Part shown: piece after piece, positions 37,337-47,136 of the stretch
Numbering within the stretch: position 1 is the first letter of the stretch
Layout of the letters: each line of letters starts with the position of its first letter
Source: Vallitalea maricola
GTDB taxonomy: Bacteria; Bacillota; Clostridia; Lachnospirales; Vallitaleaceae
DNA length: 64,000 nt
Assembly (NCBI RefSeq): GCF_036985595.1
Contig: NZ_BTPU01000055.1
Span: 1-64,000 of the forward strand
Reading direction: 5' to 3'
Made by a program: the position numbers and the translations under genes
The notes under the pieces: generated by a model
Database searches by the model: none
What the model was told of the DNA's origin: nothing
The model's input: only the letters and a program-made list of their open reading frames with translations

Positions 37337-37987
37337 TTATTTTGAACCTTCAACAATTGCAATACCTGCACTTGCACCTATTCTATCAGCTCCAGCATCT
37401 ATAACAGCTTTAGCCTTTTCATAATCTCTGACACCACCAGAAGCTTTTACATTTGCTTTTTCTTTAACTGTTTTCTTCATTAGTGAAACATCTTCTACGG
37501 TTGCTCCACCTTTACTAAATCCAGTTGATGTCTTAACAAATTCTGCTCCTGCTTTAACAGATAATTCACAAACCTTAATTTTTTCATCTTGTGTCAATAA
37601 AAATGTTTCAATAATTACTTTAACCAACGCTTTATTTTTACAAGCCTCAACAACACCTTTGATATCTTCATAAACATAGTCATAATCCTTGTCCTTCAAT
37701 GCACCAATATTAATAACCATATCTATTTCATTAGCGCCATGGCCAATAGCTAATTTAGTTTCAAAAACCTTTACTTCGGTTGGCACAGCACCCAGTGGAA
37801 ATCCTACTACTGTACACACTTTTACATCAGAACCTTGTAAATGTTCTTTCACTAATTTGGTTCTAAATGCATTTACGCATACTGAAGCAAAATTATATTG
37901 TTTTGCCTCTTCACATATTTTAATGACTTGTTCTTTTGTTGCATCCGGTTTAAGTATTGTGTGGTCTATGTAACTAGCTATATTCAT
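37337..37987 (-). CDS. deoC: Deoxyribose-phosphate aldolase
   Basis: A 216-residue class I aldolase splitting 2-deoxyribose-5-phosphate into glyceraldehyde-3-phosphate and acetaldehyde, used in deoxynucleoside catabolism. Motifs are IDHTILKPDATKEQ, VVGFPLGAVPTEVK, the Schiff-base lysine in EFVKTSTGFSKGGAT and KASGGVRDYEKA. It stands alone, without deoA/deoB/pdp neighbours. A GGAGGG ribosome site is present. Confidence 0.95.
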   Translation of the reverse strand: MNIASYIDHTILKPDATKEQVIKICEEAKQYNFASVCVNAFRTKLVKEHLQGSDVKVCTVVGFPLGAVPTEVKVFETKLAIGHGANEIDMVINIGALKDKDYDYVYEDIKGVVEACKNKALVKVIIETFLLTQDEKIKVCELSVKAGAEFVKTSTGFSKGGATVEDVSLMKKTVKEKANVKASGGVRDYEKAKAVIDAGADRIGASAGIAIVEGSK

Positions 37988-38200
37988 ATTTAATCCCTCC
38001 TATAAAAAATTGTATTATTCCACAAAAGCAAAATGTCTAATACTCTATACTAAATTACTTTTTGTGGATTAATCATAATTGTTATTATGTCATAAAAATC
38101 AAGTTTAATTATAGTTTACCTTTACATATTACTATAGTCAATAAATATCTAATTTCAACTAAAATTAGTGAATATTTTAGTTAAAATTTTTAGACTATGA

Positions 38201-38231
38201 TTGAATATAAAAAAATATATTTGGATATACT
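38201..38231 (+). promoter_or_regulatory. Possible promoter of the candidate ncRNA
   Basis: TTGAAT (38201-38206), a 19-base spacer and TATACT (38226-38231) sit 7 bases before the ACAGGGATAC end of the structured region. The spacer is longer than ideal. Confidence 0.4.
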
Positions 38232-38238
38232 TATTACT

Positions 38239-38443
38239 ACAGGGATACCAAATAACGATTCATTGTATGGAAGCTTTTTTATGGATAATAAATTAGCCTT
38301 TATATAAGGATCAAACAACCTTATTCTGGTCTTTATATAAAGGCTAGTGTATAAATTGGTTGTATCAGGTTACTCAGTATCCCTGTTTACAATATGTTCT
38401 CCCCCACATAAGAATACTACGCAAGTAGTATTCTCTTTTTTAT
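38239..38443 (+). ncRNA. Candidate structured non-coding RNA with terminator
   Basis: ACAGGGATAC (38239-38248) pairs perfectly with GTATCCCTGT (38377-38386), closing the ends. TAGCCTTTATATAA (38294-38307) pairs with TTATATAAAGGCTA (38333-38346) as a terminal stem. The regions between form a large internal loop. A perfect terminator follows (GAATACTAC-GCAA-GTAGTATTC then TCTTTTTT, 38411-38443), ~100 bases before the sleC start. No ORF is convincing. Closed ends, open centre and terminal stem resemble 6S RNA, but a riboswitch-like or unknown RNA is equally possible. Confidence 0.5.
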
Positions 38444-38543
38444 TATTTACTGCTAAAAATATTCAACTTATTTTTTAGCAATAATACCTGTCTTCTCATA
38501 TACTAAAAGTAAGTAAAATCATGCCCAAATTAGAAGGAGAATT

Positions 38544-39824
38544 ATGAGAAAAAGGATTTATCCAGCCGAAACATCTACTCAATCTTTTGGTCAATTATCA
38601 GTGAATACAGTCACTCAATTAGGTTTTAAGCCTATTAATTCTGCAAAAGTAACCATAAGAAAAACTACTCCTGGTAATGAAATCGTTGAAGAATTGACTA
38701 CCACTAATCTTGGTAGAACAGTAACTATAGACTTAGATGCTCCACCACTTGAATATAGTCTTGAACCTAATAATCCAAAACCTTATTCAGAATATAATCT
38801 TGAAATAACTGCACCAGAATTTGAGACAGTAAAAATAGAGGGATGTCAGATATTACCAAATGAATTAGCCCTACAAGATGTAGGAATGATTCCATTAGTA
38901 GAAACATCTTCAAAAATAAAAAATCAACAACAAGAAGTTTTAGTTATTGGTCCACATACTTTATATGCAGAATATCCACCTAAAATTCCAGAAAGTGAAG
39001 TAAAGGATGACGTTGAAGATAGTTTTATTGTATTAAACAAGCCTGTTGTACCAAGTATTATTATTGTTCATGATGGATCACCTGACGATGCAAGTGCACC
39101 AAATTATTTTGTTCCATTTACTAATTACATTAAAAACGTAGCTTCATCTGAAATCTATTCCACTTGGCCACAAAGCACTATACAAGCAAATATACTTGCT
39201 ATACTTTCCTTTACACTAAATAGAATATATACTGAATGGTATCGAGCAAAAGGGAAAAATTTTAATATTACATCTTCTACAGCATTTGATCATAAGTTTA
39301 TATATGGTCGAAATATATATAGAAATATTTCAGATATCGTTGATCAACTTTTTGTTAATTACCTATCAAGACCTGGAATTGTTCAACCTATACTTACTCA
39401 ATATTGTGATGGTGTAAGAGTTCAATGTGAAAATTGGATGACTCAATGGGGAAGTAAATACAGAGGTGACTTAGGAGAAGATGCCATAAAAATTCTTCGC
39501 TACTTCTATGGTAGTGATATGTATATTAATACTGCAGAAAAAGTCAGCGGAATACCTTCATCATTTCCGGGTTATAATCTGCAGCAAGGTTCAACTGGAG
39601 AACCTGTCAGAGTCATACAGCGTCAGCTTAATGCTATATCCAAAAATTATCCTGCTATTCCAACTTTAAAAGTGGATGGAGTTTTTGGTCCCAAAACCAA
39701 AGAAGCTGTAGAAATATTCCAAAAAGCGTTTTTACTTCCAGTTAATGGAATAGTTGATTACCCAACATGGTATAAAATTTCTGACATATTTGTAGCTGTT
39801 ACCAGATTAGCTGAACTAGTATGA
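38544..39824 (+). CDS. sleC: SleC-like spore cortex-lytic enzyme
   Basis: 426 residues. The N-terminal third has the SleC layout, with a beta-rich domain including LDAPPLEYSLEPNNPKPYSE; the SpoIID-like lytic transglycosylase region covers ~165-320 (NRIYTEWYRAKGKNFNITSS, YCDGVRVQCENWMTQWGS), and a peptidoglycan-binding domain follows at ~345-415 (QQGSTGEPVRVIQRQLN, DGVFGPKTKEAVEIFQKAF). SleC degrades spore cortex during germination in clostridia after Csp protease activation; no csp gene is seen here. No signal peptide is evident. Ribosome site AGAAGGAGAATT. The stop overlaps a small downstream gene. Confidence 0.82.
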   Translation: MRKRIYPAETSTQSFGQLSVNTVTQLGFKPINSAKVTIRKTTPGNEIVEELTTTNLGRTVTIDLDAPPLEYSLEPNNPKPYSEYNLEITAPEFETVKIEGCQILPNELALQDVGMIPLVETSSKIKNQQQEVLVIGPHTLYAEYPPKIPESEVKDDVEDSFIVLNKPVVPSIIIVHDGSPDDASAPNYFVPFTNYIKNVASSEIYSTWPQSTIQANILAILSFTLNRIYTEWYRAKGKNFNITSSTAFDHKFIYGRNIYRNISDIVDQLFVNYLSRPGIVQPILTQYCDGVRVQCENWMTQWGSKYRGDLGEDAIKILRYFYGSDMYINTAEKVSGIPSSFPGYNLQQGSTGEPVRVIQRQLNAISKNYPAIPTLKVDGVFGPKTKEAVEIFQKAFLLPVNGIVDYPTWYKISDIFVAVTRLAELV

Positions 39825-39964
39825 AAAACTCAACACAAATGGCTGTATACAGATATCATAGATTATTACTATTGTTACCTAAAAAACGTAATAACCTAAA
39901 AATATCTAATGCAGCCTTTGTATTGGTACTATTTATTATTCTTTTTTTATCTGTATTAAGGTAA
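39821..39964 (+). CDS. 47-residue membrane peptide overlapping the sleC stop
   Basis: Its ATG shares ATGA with the sleC stop, a common translational-coupling arrangement. The product has a basic N-terminal part (YRYHRLLLLLPKKRNN) and one C-terminal membrane helix (AAFVLVLFIILFLSVL). There is no separate ribosome site. No family recognised. It could be a small partner expressed with the cortex enzyme, or a chance frame. Confidence 0.45.
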   Translation: MKNSTQMAVYRYHRLLLLLPKKRNNLKISNAAFVLVLFIILFLSVLR

Positions 39965-40030
39965 CCATCTTTCTTCATAACTAGCATTTCAACTTCTCAG
40001 TTAGTGATTTTTTGAAATCTCCCTCTAACT

Positions 40031-43000
40031 CTAATTACTGAATTCAAACCAATCGAAGTTGCCTACACCATAATAATCTTTGAAAACAACATAGATATCA
40101 TGTATGCCGCTAGCCCCTTCTATATTTATAGATTGTTCTTCATATACATCAAATGCACCTGTAGCTTGAATTGTAAAAGTTCCTATTAATGTACCTGTAG
40201 TACTATCAAGCCTTACTTCAACTCTAGATCCTGCATATTGAGCTGGTACTGCAACATTTGTTGTTAGAAGATTATACCCTGTACTAAGGTCTATATTACT
40301 GTAACATACCCAATCACCATCATCACAACTTCCGATCATATCACCACCATTGCTTATACCACTCATACTACTGTAATTTTCTGCTTGTATTATAATAGGC
40401 TGAGTAGAAGGTGTTCCTCCGTTACCACCTTCAAGTCTAGCATTAGCCCAGTTAGCATGGTCATAATGGATATCATCACCTGCATCTTTTACTTCTAATT
40501 TTAATTCATTACCACTAGTTATATCAATATCAACATATTTTGCAGCACTAGAACCTGTCATTACATCACTATCATATTTTATAACATTATCAACATAGAC
40601 TTTGAAAACAATAGTTCCATTATCATTAACATCATCATCTACCCCAATATCACTTAAAAATCTAGTATAATTACCGTTTAAGTTATATATGATAGTAGAA
40701 TTTGCATGAGTACCGATTCCTTTAGCATATGTTTGTCCATTGATATTTAATGTATCTCCATCTCTATCTACATCTTTATTTGGTTCTTGATAGCCACTCC
40801 AAGAGGTCCAGTTCATATCACTTAAAAATGTACTTCCTGATGTTTCACCTGTAGTGAATTGTAAGATACCATTTGTATTGTCCTTTTCTACTCCTGATAA
40901 ACAATTAGCATTGGATAATGCTACTACTTTCCAATAATATGTAGTATTAGGAGTTAATCCGTCTATTGATCTCTTAGTAGTTTCTATATTTTCATCGAAA
41001 ACAATATTAGTAAAATTAGAATCTGACGCAACTAAAACGTTATAATAATCTGCACCCTCACATGGTGTCCATTCTAGTTCAACACCTGCTGCATTTAAGT
41101 CAGTATCATTATTTTGTGGGGAAACAGCAGTAAAATCGCTAAAAGCAGTATTTAAGTCAGTACGATATGCATCAACTTTTAATCCCATGTTATCAAAATC
41201 AATAGCTTGGAAATTAGGTAATTGCTGATAAATCATGGAATCTGACCTTAATTCAAAGTTGTTATTAGCTTCATCCACAAAACCTGGATTATCACTAGCG
41301 CTTAGAGTTAGATTATTATTTATAGTACCATATTGAGAAGCTTTACTAGCTATACTCATTGCTCCACTTTTATATATTACATTATTGGTGACAACATTGC
41401 CTTTTGGAATGGCTGCACTATCTTCCCATATATTAACTAACTTTGGATATAGGCTACTCCAAGGGGCTTGCTTATATGGCATAGCAATTAATCTTTTATA
41501 TTGTATTCCATCAGGAGCTTGAGCAGATTCTGATGCCCAATTAAGTAATCTTTCATCAATAAATACGGACTGCCCGCAATCAATCATAACATTATTATTT
41601 ATAATATTATCTCTACCACCACCAATTAAAAATGCTTTGCTACTTATGTTATAGAAGACATTACCTGTAACTTCTGCACTACTCATAGCATCATCTAAAT
41701 ATATACCATGAGAACCAAGACCACCTATAGTTGGTATATTATAAATATAATTATCTCTAATAATGTTACCTCTATAAGTCCAATCACGCCCTGTATAAAT
41801 AGCACCTGCATCACTAGTTTCATTAACAACATCATATAATTCATTATTCTCAATTATATGATTATTACCGTAAAAATCTATCGCAAAGTGAGGTGCATTA
41901 TGGATAAGATTATGACTCGCTCTATTACCAACTCCTTTTAATGAAATAGCTGGTGTATAAGTTCTGATAATACGAGCAAAATCATAGAAATGATTATTCT
42001 CTACGAAATTATTTCCTGATGTAAGAGATATTCTGTCTCCACCTGCTATGAAAACTCCTCCAGCTCCTGTTTCATAGATTTCACACCCTACAATACCATT
42101 GTTAGTTCCTCCATCAGGTACAGTAGCTGGATCAATAGTTGAATGACCTATTGATGAAGGATCTCCAATTACAACCGCTCTTTGTCCTAACCTTCTAAAT
42201 GTACATTTTGCAATTAGGTTGTTAGCTGCATTAGTCATATGAATTCCATCACTACGTGATAATTCAAATGTAATATCTTCGATTGTCACATAGGAAGTTC
42301 CATCCATTTTAATTAATGGTGTATCTAGAGTTGACAGCTGTATTTTACTACTAGCTAGATTGTCCTTTGGATACAAGTACAAAATACCACTTGTCCTGTC
42401 AAGATACCATTCACCCGGAATATCAATTTCTGATAATAAATTATACGCAAAATAACGCTTACCACTACTAATACCATAGAAACTTGGATGATCAGCTTCT
42501 ATCTGCTTAGAGGAAGTATTAAGATTTTTTATTTTGAGGTTATCATCTGCCCAATCCCATTTCCAATAACCGAATAACCATATTTCACCTTCATCAGCCC
42601 ATCTTGAAGCTCGGGTATCAGAATATGAAAAAATAGGTCCCTGTTGATTAATATACTGGTCAGGTGATACATAACCAGAATCAGAAGGATCATCATCAAC
42701 ATGATTTCTTGGAATAAAACCTTGTGTACTTATACTTCCTGTAGTCATATAACCTTGGTTTGGATATCTAGCCAAAGTCATAGTTTTATTGTTAATGAAT
42801 AACTCTGGTGCTGGTGGTAACTTAGGCCATCCAAAACCAGCTTTAGATATTTCTCCATATTGACTAATACCTTGTGTATTTAGATCAATCTGTAATACCT
42901 TATCCCTTGATTCTGCTGGTAGTCTATTAAGAATAGTCTGGTCTGTAACCCCTACAAAACCAGTAGAATCAATATCGTATCCCCCCATAATCCTTACATC

Positions 43001-43357
43001 TTCACCATTATATGCTTTGTAAATAATAGGAGAACTTTCAGTTCCTGAATCCTCAGCTGTCAATTCAAAAGAACTGCTCATATTATAGGTACCTTCTCTC
43101 AAATAAACAGTTACACCACCTGCTGGTAATGAAGAACTGCTCTTAAGAGTACGAATAGCATTTCTTGCTCCTTCTAGTGTACCAAAGGGTTCTTGCTGTG
43201 TCCCTGAATTCTGGTCGTTTCCCTCTGGTGATACATAGTAACTAATTGAAGTGTTAGCAAATACATTACTGCTAGTTAAAACTGGTGCTGCAAATACACT
43301 TAATAACGTAATAATACATAATAATGACATCAATTTGTTAATGCTTTTGTTACCCAT
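40031..43357 (-). CDS. Large secreted beta-helix protein with FN3, NPCBM and CBM6 modules
   Basis: 1108 residues with a Sec signal peptide (cut near Ala35). The catalytic-looking part (~36-735) begins SYYVSPEGNDQNSGTQQEPF and has right-handed parallel beta-helix repeats with Asn-rich turns (NNLIAKCTFRRLGQRAVV, HIIENNELYDV); polysaccharide hydrolases such as GH141 look like this. A fibronectin III domain (~744-830), an NPCBM module (~845-985; KGIGTHANSTIIYNL) and a CBM6 (~988-1108; IIIQAENYSSMSG ending FDWFEF) follow. It probably degrades a plant or algal polysaccharide outside the cell. Substrate not determined. Monocistronic. Confidence 0.8.
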   Translation of the reverse strand: MGNKSINKLMSLLCIITLLSVFAAPVLTSSNVFANTSISYYVSPEGNDQNSGTQQEPFGTLEGARNAIRTLKSSSSLPAGGVTVYLREGTYNMSSSFELTAEDSGTESSPIIYKAYNGEDVRIMGGYDIDSTGFVGVTDQTILNRLPAESRDKVLQIDLNTQGISQYGEISKAGFGWPKLPPAPELFINNKTMTLARYPNQGYMTTGSISTQGFIPRNHVDDDPSDSGYVSPDQYINQQGPIFSYSDTRASRWADEGEIWLFGYWKWDWADDNLKIKNLNTSSKQIEADHPSFYGISSGKRYFAYNLLSEIDIPGEWYLDRTSGILYLYPKDNLASSKIQLSTLDTPLIKMDGTSYVTIEDITFELSRSDGIHMTNAANNLIAKCTFRRLGQRAVVIGDPSSIGHSTIDPATVPDGGTNNGIVGCEIYETGAGGVFIAGGDRISLTSGNNFVENNHFYDFARIIRTYTPAISLKGVGNRASHNLIHNAPHFAIDFYGNNHIIENNELYDVVNETSDAGAIYTGRDWTYRGNIIRDNYIYNIPTIGGLGSHGIYLDDAMSSAEVTGNVFYNISSKAFLIGGGRDNIINNNVMIDCGQSVFIDERLLNWASESAQAPDGIQYKRLIAMPYKQAPWSSLYPKLVNIWEDSAAIPKGNVVTNNVIYKSGAMSIASKASQYGTINNNLTLSASDNPGFVDEANNNFELRSDSMIYQQLPNFQAIDFDNMGLKVDAYRTDLNTAFSDFTAVSPQNNDTDLNAAGVELEWTPCEGADYYNVLVASDSNFTNIVFDENIETTKRSIDGLTPNTTYYWKVVALSNANCLSGVEKDNTNGILQFTTGETSGSTFLSDMNWTSWSGYQEPNKDVDRDGDTLNINGQTYAKGIGTHANSTIIYNLNGNYTRFLSDIGVDDDVNDNGTIVFKVYVDNVIKYDSDVMTGSSAAKYVDIDITSGNELKLEVKDAGDDIHYDHANWANARLEGGNGGTPSTQPIIIQAENYSSMSGISNGGDMIGSCDDGDWVCYSNIDLSTGYNLLTTNVAVPAQYAGSRVEVRLDSTTGTLIGTFTIQATGAFDVYEEQSINIEGASGIHDIYVVFKDYYGVGNFDWFEFSN

Positions 43358-43587
43358 ACAAACTCCTCCAACTCTAATATTTTATTATTGATAAGTGTTA
43401 TTACTTATCAAAGGTAAAGATTTATTAAGTAATACTCAAAGCATGTTTACCTAATTTTATTATAAAATATTTGGAATAATATGGAAGTGTAAATAATTGA
43501 TATTAAGTACAAAATATTAACTAAATTGCACTCCATAATTAACAGTCATACATCTATATTTACGTTATTTAATTAAATTCCTATAAT

Positions 43588-45342
43588 TCAATTAAAACTA
43601 ATTAGCTGATTTATATACTTTCTTAAATCATCAAATCCTTTTTGCCAATAATCTTTATCATAGATATTTATTCCCATTTCAGTTAGTAAATAGTTTGGTG
43701 TTTTACTACATCCACTTTCAAGTAATCTTTTAAATTTATCTACAAAGACTTTACTATCATTTTTATATTTTGCATACATAGATAAAGCTAATAGATTAGA
43801 AAAACTATAGACATAAGCATAAAAAGGAGTCTTCAATATATGTGGAATCATTAACCATGTATATTTATCGTATTCTTCTATACATAAACTATCTTTATAT
43901 AATAGATTTAATTCATTCAAATAAATTGAACTCATTTTATCAAATTCACAATACCCATGTTTATTAACATAATCATGAATATTCATCTCAAATTTTGTTA
44001 TAACATTCATATTAAAAATTATATATAATATTGATTCTATACGTTTAGACAACAGTAATCTCTTTCTCATAACATCATTTTCTTGCTCCAACATTGATTG
44101 AAATACTAATATTTCCCCAAAAAGAGAGGCTACTTCACCTAATATAAGAGAAGGAGAATAATTTAAATAATTCTGTTTAGAGGCTAATGTTTTATGCACA
44201 CCATGTCCAATCTCATGAGCTAGTGTCAATACATCTTCTAGCTTACCTCCATAATTCATCAGAATATGTGGTTTATAATCTGGTACATACGCCAAACATC
44301 TTGCACCAGAAATTTTCCCATCTTTGGACCTATAATCTATTCTTTGGTCTTTAATAATATCTATTACTATTTTACCTACTTCAAAATCAAAGTCCTGATA
44401 AGATTCCAATGTGATTTGTTTTCCATATTCCCAAGGATATTCTATACTTTCTTTATATATAGGCTCCTTAATATTTGATAGTGACAATTGTAGATTCAAT
44501 TGTTTTGATTTCCACTTATAGTAATTTGATACTATATCACTATTTTCATCTATTAAATTACTTAATAACAAAATCACATCACCATCTATTTGATTCTCTT
44601 TATGATTTAATTCAATAGATGAATTACAGTTGTAGAATTTTGCTTTCAATGAGTATTGCTTAATCCTTGAATTATAAATAGATTCCAAAAGTTCTTTGTC
44701 ATTTAAGTATCTCAAGAAATAAGATTGCCTAGCCTTTTTTCGTTTTTCTAACTTATCACTTAATAATAACGGAATTAATTGATGAAATTTCAGTTGTTGT
44801 TCTTTTTTATCTACTAAAATTGAAAATCTATAATTGCCTATCATTGTATCATATAAATTTATAATGGTATTCTCCCATTGCATAATGGAATCATATAATA
44901 AGGCTTCATCATTTAGACCTGATAGATTTTTATCCTCTAATTGTTTTTGCAAAAAATAATTATATGTAGTTAATTCTTTACTGTTAATAAGTTTTAGGAT
45001 ATCCACTTTATTAAGTTTTAGTAACTCTTTCTCCCAAAAACATAGTATATTCATTATTCTAATGCAATAATCATCTGTAACTTGTTTTATCTGTTTATTA
45101 AAGCTATTTCTTTGATTTAGATATAATTGCCAATTTGCATCTTGGACGATCTTCTTTAAAACTAAATTAATACCTTCATACTGTTCTAAAAAATTTTTCC
45201 ATATATTAGGGTCTATTTCTTGGCTGACCAACTTATCTATATAATGTTCTCTTACATTTAGGGCATTACTTTCTAATTCATCTAGGTTTAAAACTAAATT
45301 ATTATATTCTTCATTTGACTCCCCTAAAATTTCTGAACTCAT
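43588..45342 (-). CDS. M3-family oligoendopeptidase (PepF-like), last gene of the RiPP-type operon
   Basis: 584 residues with the zinc metallopeptidase motif HEIGH (His376, Glu377, His380) inside LTLAHEIGHGVH and the downstream GEVASLFGE glutamate. It fits M3B oligoendopeptidase F, which cleaves peptides of about 7-17 residues. No signal peptide, so it is cytoplasmic. It starts 36 bases after the B12 radical SAM gene with an AAAGGGGGGA ribosome site. In this operon it may trim leader fragments (inference). Confidence 0.86.
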   Translation of the reverse strand: MSSEILGESNEEYNNLVLNLDELESNALNVREHYIDKLVSQEIDPNIWKNFLEQYEGINLVLKKIVQDANWQLYLNQRNSFNKQIKQVTDDYCIRIMNILCFWEKELLKLNKVDILKLINSKELTTYNYFLQKQLEDKNLSGLNDEALLYDSIMQWENTIINLYDTMIGNYRFSILVDKKEQQLKFHQLIPLLLSDKLEKRKKARQSYFLRYLNDKELLESIYNSRIKQYSLKAKFYNCNSSIELNHKENQIDGDVILLLSNLIDENSDIVSNYYKWKSKQLNLQLSLSNIKEPIYKESIEYPWEYGKQITLESYQDFDFEVGKIVIDIIKDQRIDYRSKDGKISGARCLAYVPDYKPHILMNYGGKLEDVLTLAHEIGHGVHKTLASKQNYLNYSPSLILGEVASLFGEILVFQSMLEQENDVMRKRLLLSKRIESILYIIFNMNVITKFEMNIHDYVNKHGYCEFDKMSSIYLNELNLLYKDSLCIEEYDKYTWLMIPHILKTPFYAYVYSFSNLLALSMYAKYKNDSKVFVDKFKRLLESGCSKTPNYLLTEMGINIYDKDYWQKGFDDLRKYINQLISFN

Positions 45343-45378
45343 AAAATACTATCCCCCCCTTACAATAGCACTGAATTA

Positions 45379-47136
45379 TTAAGTAACTTTTTTAAGAACT
45401 AATTTTTCATTTTTATATTCAAACTTAACATCTATTGGCTCCATATTCAATCTATCTTTATTAGGATATTTCTTTATCTGTAATACGTTATTGCTATATC
45501 TTTTTTGTTTAGTTTTTTTATCTTTTGCAACGTATAAAAAATTATATATATCTTTCTCAAATTCAAAAATGCTCTTAATTTTATTATCCAAATTTTTCTT
45601 CTCAATAAATTCCTTTACTAATTCAATAATGTTACGATAATCAAATTTTATTTCATTATATTCTTTATCAAATAATTTTACTGTGAAATCTGGAATAGCA
45701 TTTATAAATTCTTTATAAAACTTTAATAGATCTCCTTTGTAATAACTTAAAATTGTAGTATATGTTGATTTCAAAATTTGATTTCCCTTTGATATTACAT
45801 AAGTAATAAATTTATCTAAATATCTCAATTCATTCCTTACATAGGTATTAAAATTATAAAATTGCGGAAATATAGTAGGGTGATTTCTTATCAGATTTAG
45901 ACTTCCTTCATAATTAACCCCTTGTGCTATAGTTGTAACATAATCATCCAAGATCAATTCTTCTTTATATTGTTCATATAACTCTGTTCCTACTAAAGGA
46001 GTAAAAAGATGTAATTGTACACTTATAATCCCTTCATTATATATATTACTAATCAACTTAAGTGTTTCCTCCACATCTTTAATAGTCTCTTGTGGGAAAC
46101 CATATATAAAGGATAGGGTAATATCAAAACTGTATTTTTTTAGAAGTTTTAATTGATCCATTACATCATTAACAACCAAGTTCTTATTTATAAGTTTCTG
46201 CATTCTTTGAGAACCTGTTTCTATACCTAAAAAAATTTTTTTACATCCAGCTTCATGCATCAACTGCATTACTTCTTCGTTTAGAGTATCCAATCTTGAA
46301 CTACAACACCATCTGATTTTTAAATCCTCTTTGATTACTTCTTTGCAAAATTCCATTACTAATTTTTTGTTTGCTGTAAATAAATCGTGAATAAAATTAA
46401 AGTTTCTTTTATCATATTTATAATAGAAATATTTTATTTCTTCAATAAGTCTTTCTGTACTTTTCAATCTAAATTTCCGTTTCCAAAAAGTTTTTGTAGA
46501 ACAATAAGTACAACTGAAGGGACAGCCTCTCCCAACTTCAATAGGCATTTCTTCTATTTCGTTAATAAAAGTCATTAAAGTATCATCATAGAATGGTAAT
46601 TCATCTACATCAATTAACTCTTCCCTGATTTTAGTTTTAATCACTTTATTATTTTCCCTAAAATAAATATTCGGTACATTATTTAGATTATATTCACCAA
46701 GTAGACCTTTGACAATATTAGTTATTGTCATTTCTCCTTCTCCTATTGATATCAAATCAAAGAATTCAAAAAATTTCATTGATTCTTCAGCACACATTGA
46801 TGCCTGTGGTCCACCTAGCATTATTTTAATATTATTATCTGTTTCCTTTATTAACTTACTTATCTGAATAACATTATGATATGAATTACACATAGTGTAA
46901 AACCCTATTATATCTGGTTTTTTATCTATCAAATAATGGCTTAATAATTGATAGTTGACTAAAGGATCTTTATCTTTTTTAATTGATTCTTTATTCATCA
47001 AATAATTAAAATCTACTATTTCTACATCTAAGTCATTTTCTTTTAGAATTGACGCTAGATAAATGCTTCCTAGAGAAATGGTTAAATTTCCATCGGTATT
47101 AATAGAATTAACTAATAAAATTTTTGCTTTTTTCAT
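45379..47136 (-). CDS. B12-binding-domain radical SAM enzyme
   Basis: 585 residues. Residues ~1-150 are a cobalamin-binding Rossmann domain (AKILLVNSINTDGNLTISLG, IMLGGPQASMCAEESMKFFE, LISIGEGE). The radical SAM cluster motif is RGCPFSCTYC with Cys205, Cys209 and Cys212. A C-terminal region (~440-585) of unknown fold follows. Class B radical SAM enzymes methylate unactivated carbons or phosphorus, or rearrange rings. It overlaps the winged-helix gene by ATGA, so it belongs to the operon and probably acts on the precursor peptides. Confidence 0.88.
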   Translation of the reverse strand: MKKAKILLVNSINTDGNLTISLGSIYLASILKENDLDVEIVDFNYLMNKESIKKDKDPLVNYQLLSHYLIDKKPDIIGFYTMCNSYHNVIQISKLIKETDNNIKIMLGGPQASMCAEESMKFFEFFDLISIGEGEMTITNIVKGLLGEYNLNNVPNIYFRENNKVIKTKIREELIDVDELPFYDDTLMTFINEIEEMPIEVGRGCPFSCTYCSTKTFWKRKFRLKSTERLIEEIKYFYYKYDKRNFNFIHDLFTANKKLVMEFCKEVIKEDLKIRWCCSSRLDTLNEEVMQLMHEAGCKKIFLGIETGSQRMQKLINKNLVVNDVMDQLKLLKKYSFDITLSFIYGFPQETIKDVEETLKLISNIYNEGIISVQLHLFTPLVGTELYEQYKEELILDDYVTTIAQGVNYEGSLNLIRNHPTIFPQFYNFNTYVRNELRYLDKFITYVISKGNQILKSTYTTILSYYKGDLLKFYKEFINAIPDFTVKLFDKEYNEIKFDYRNIIELVKEFIEKKNLDNKIKSIFEFEKDIYNFLYVAKDKKTKQKRYSNNVLQIKKYPNKDRLNMEPIDVKFEYKNEKLVLKKVT

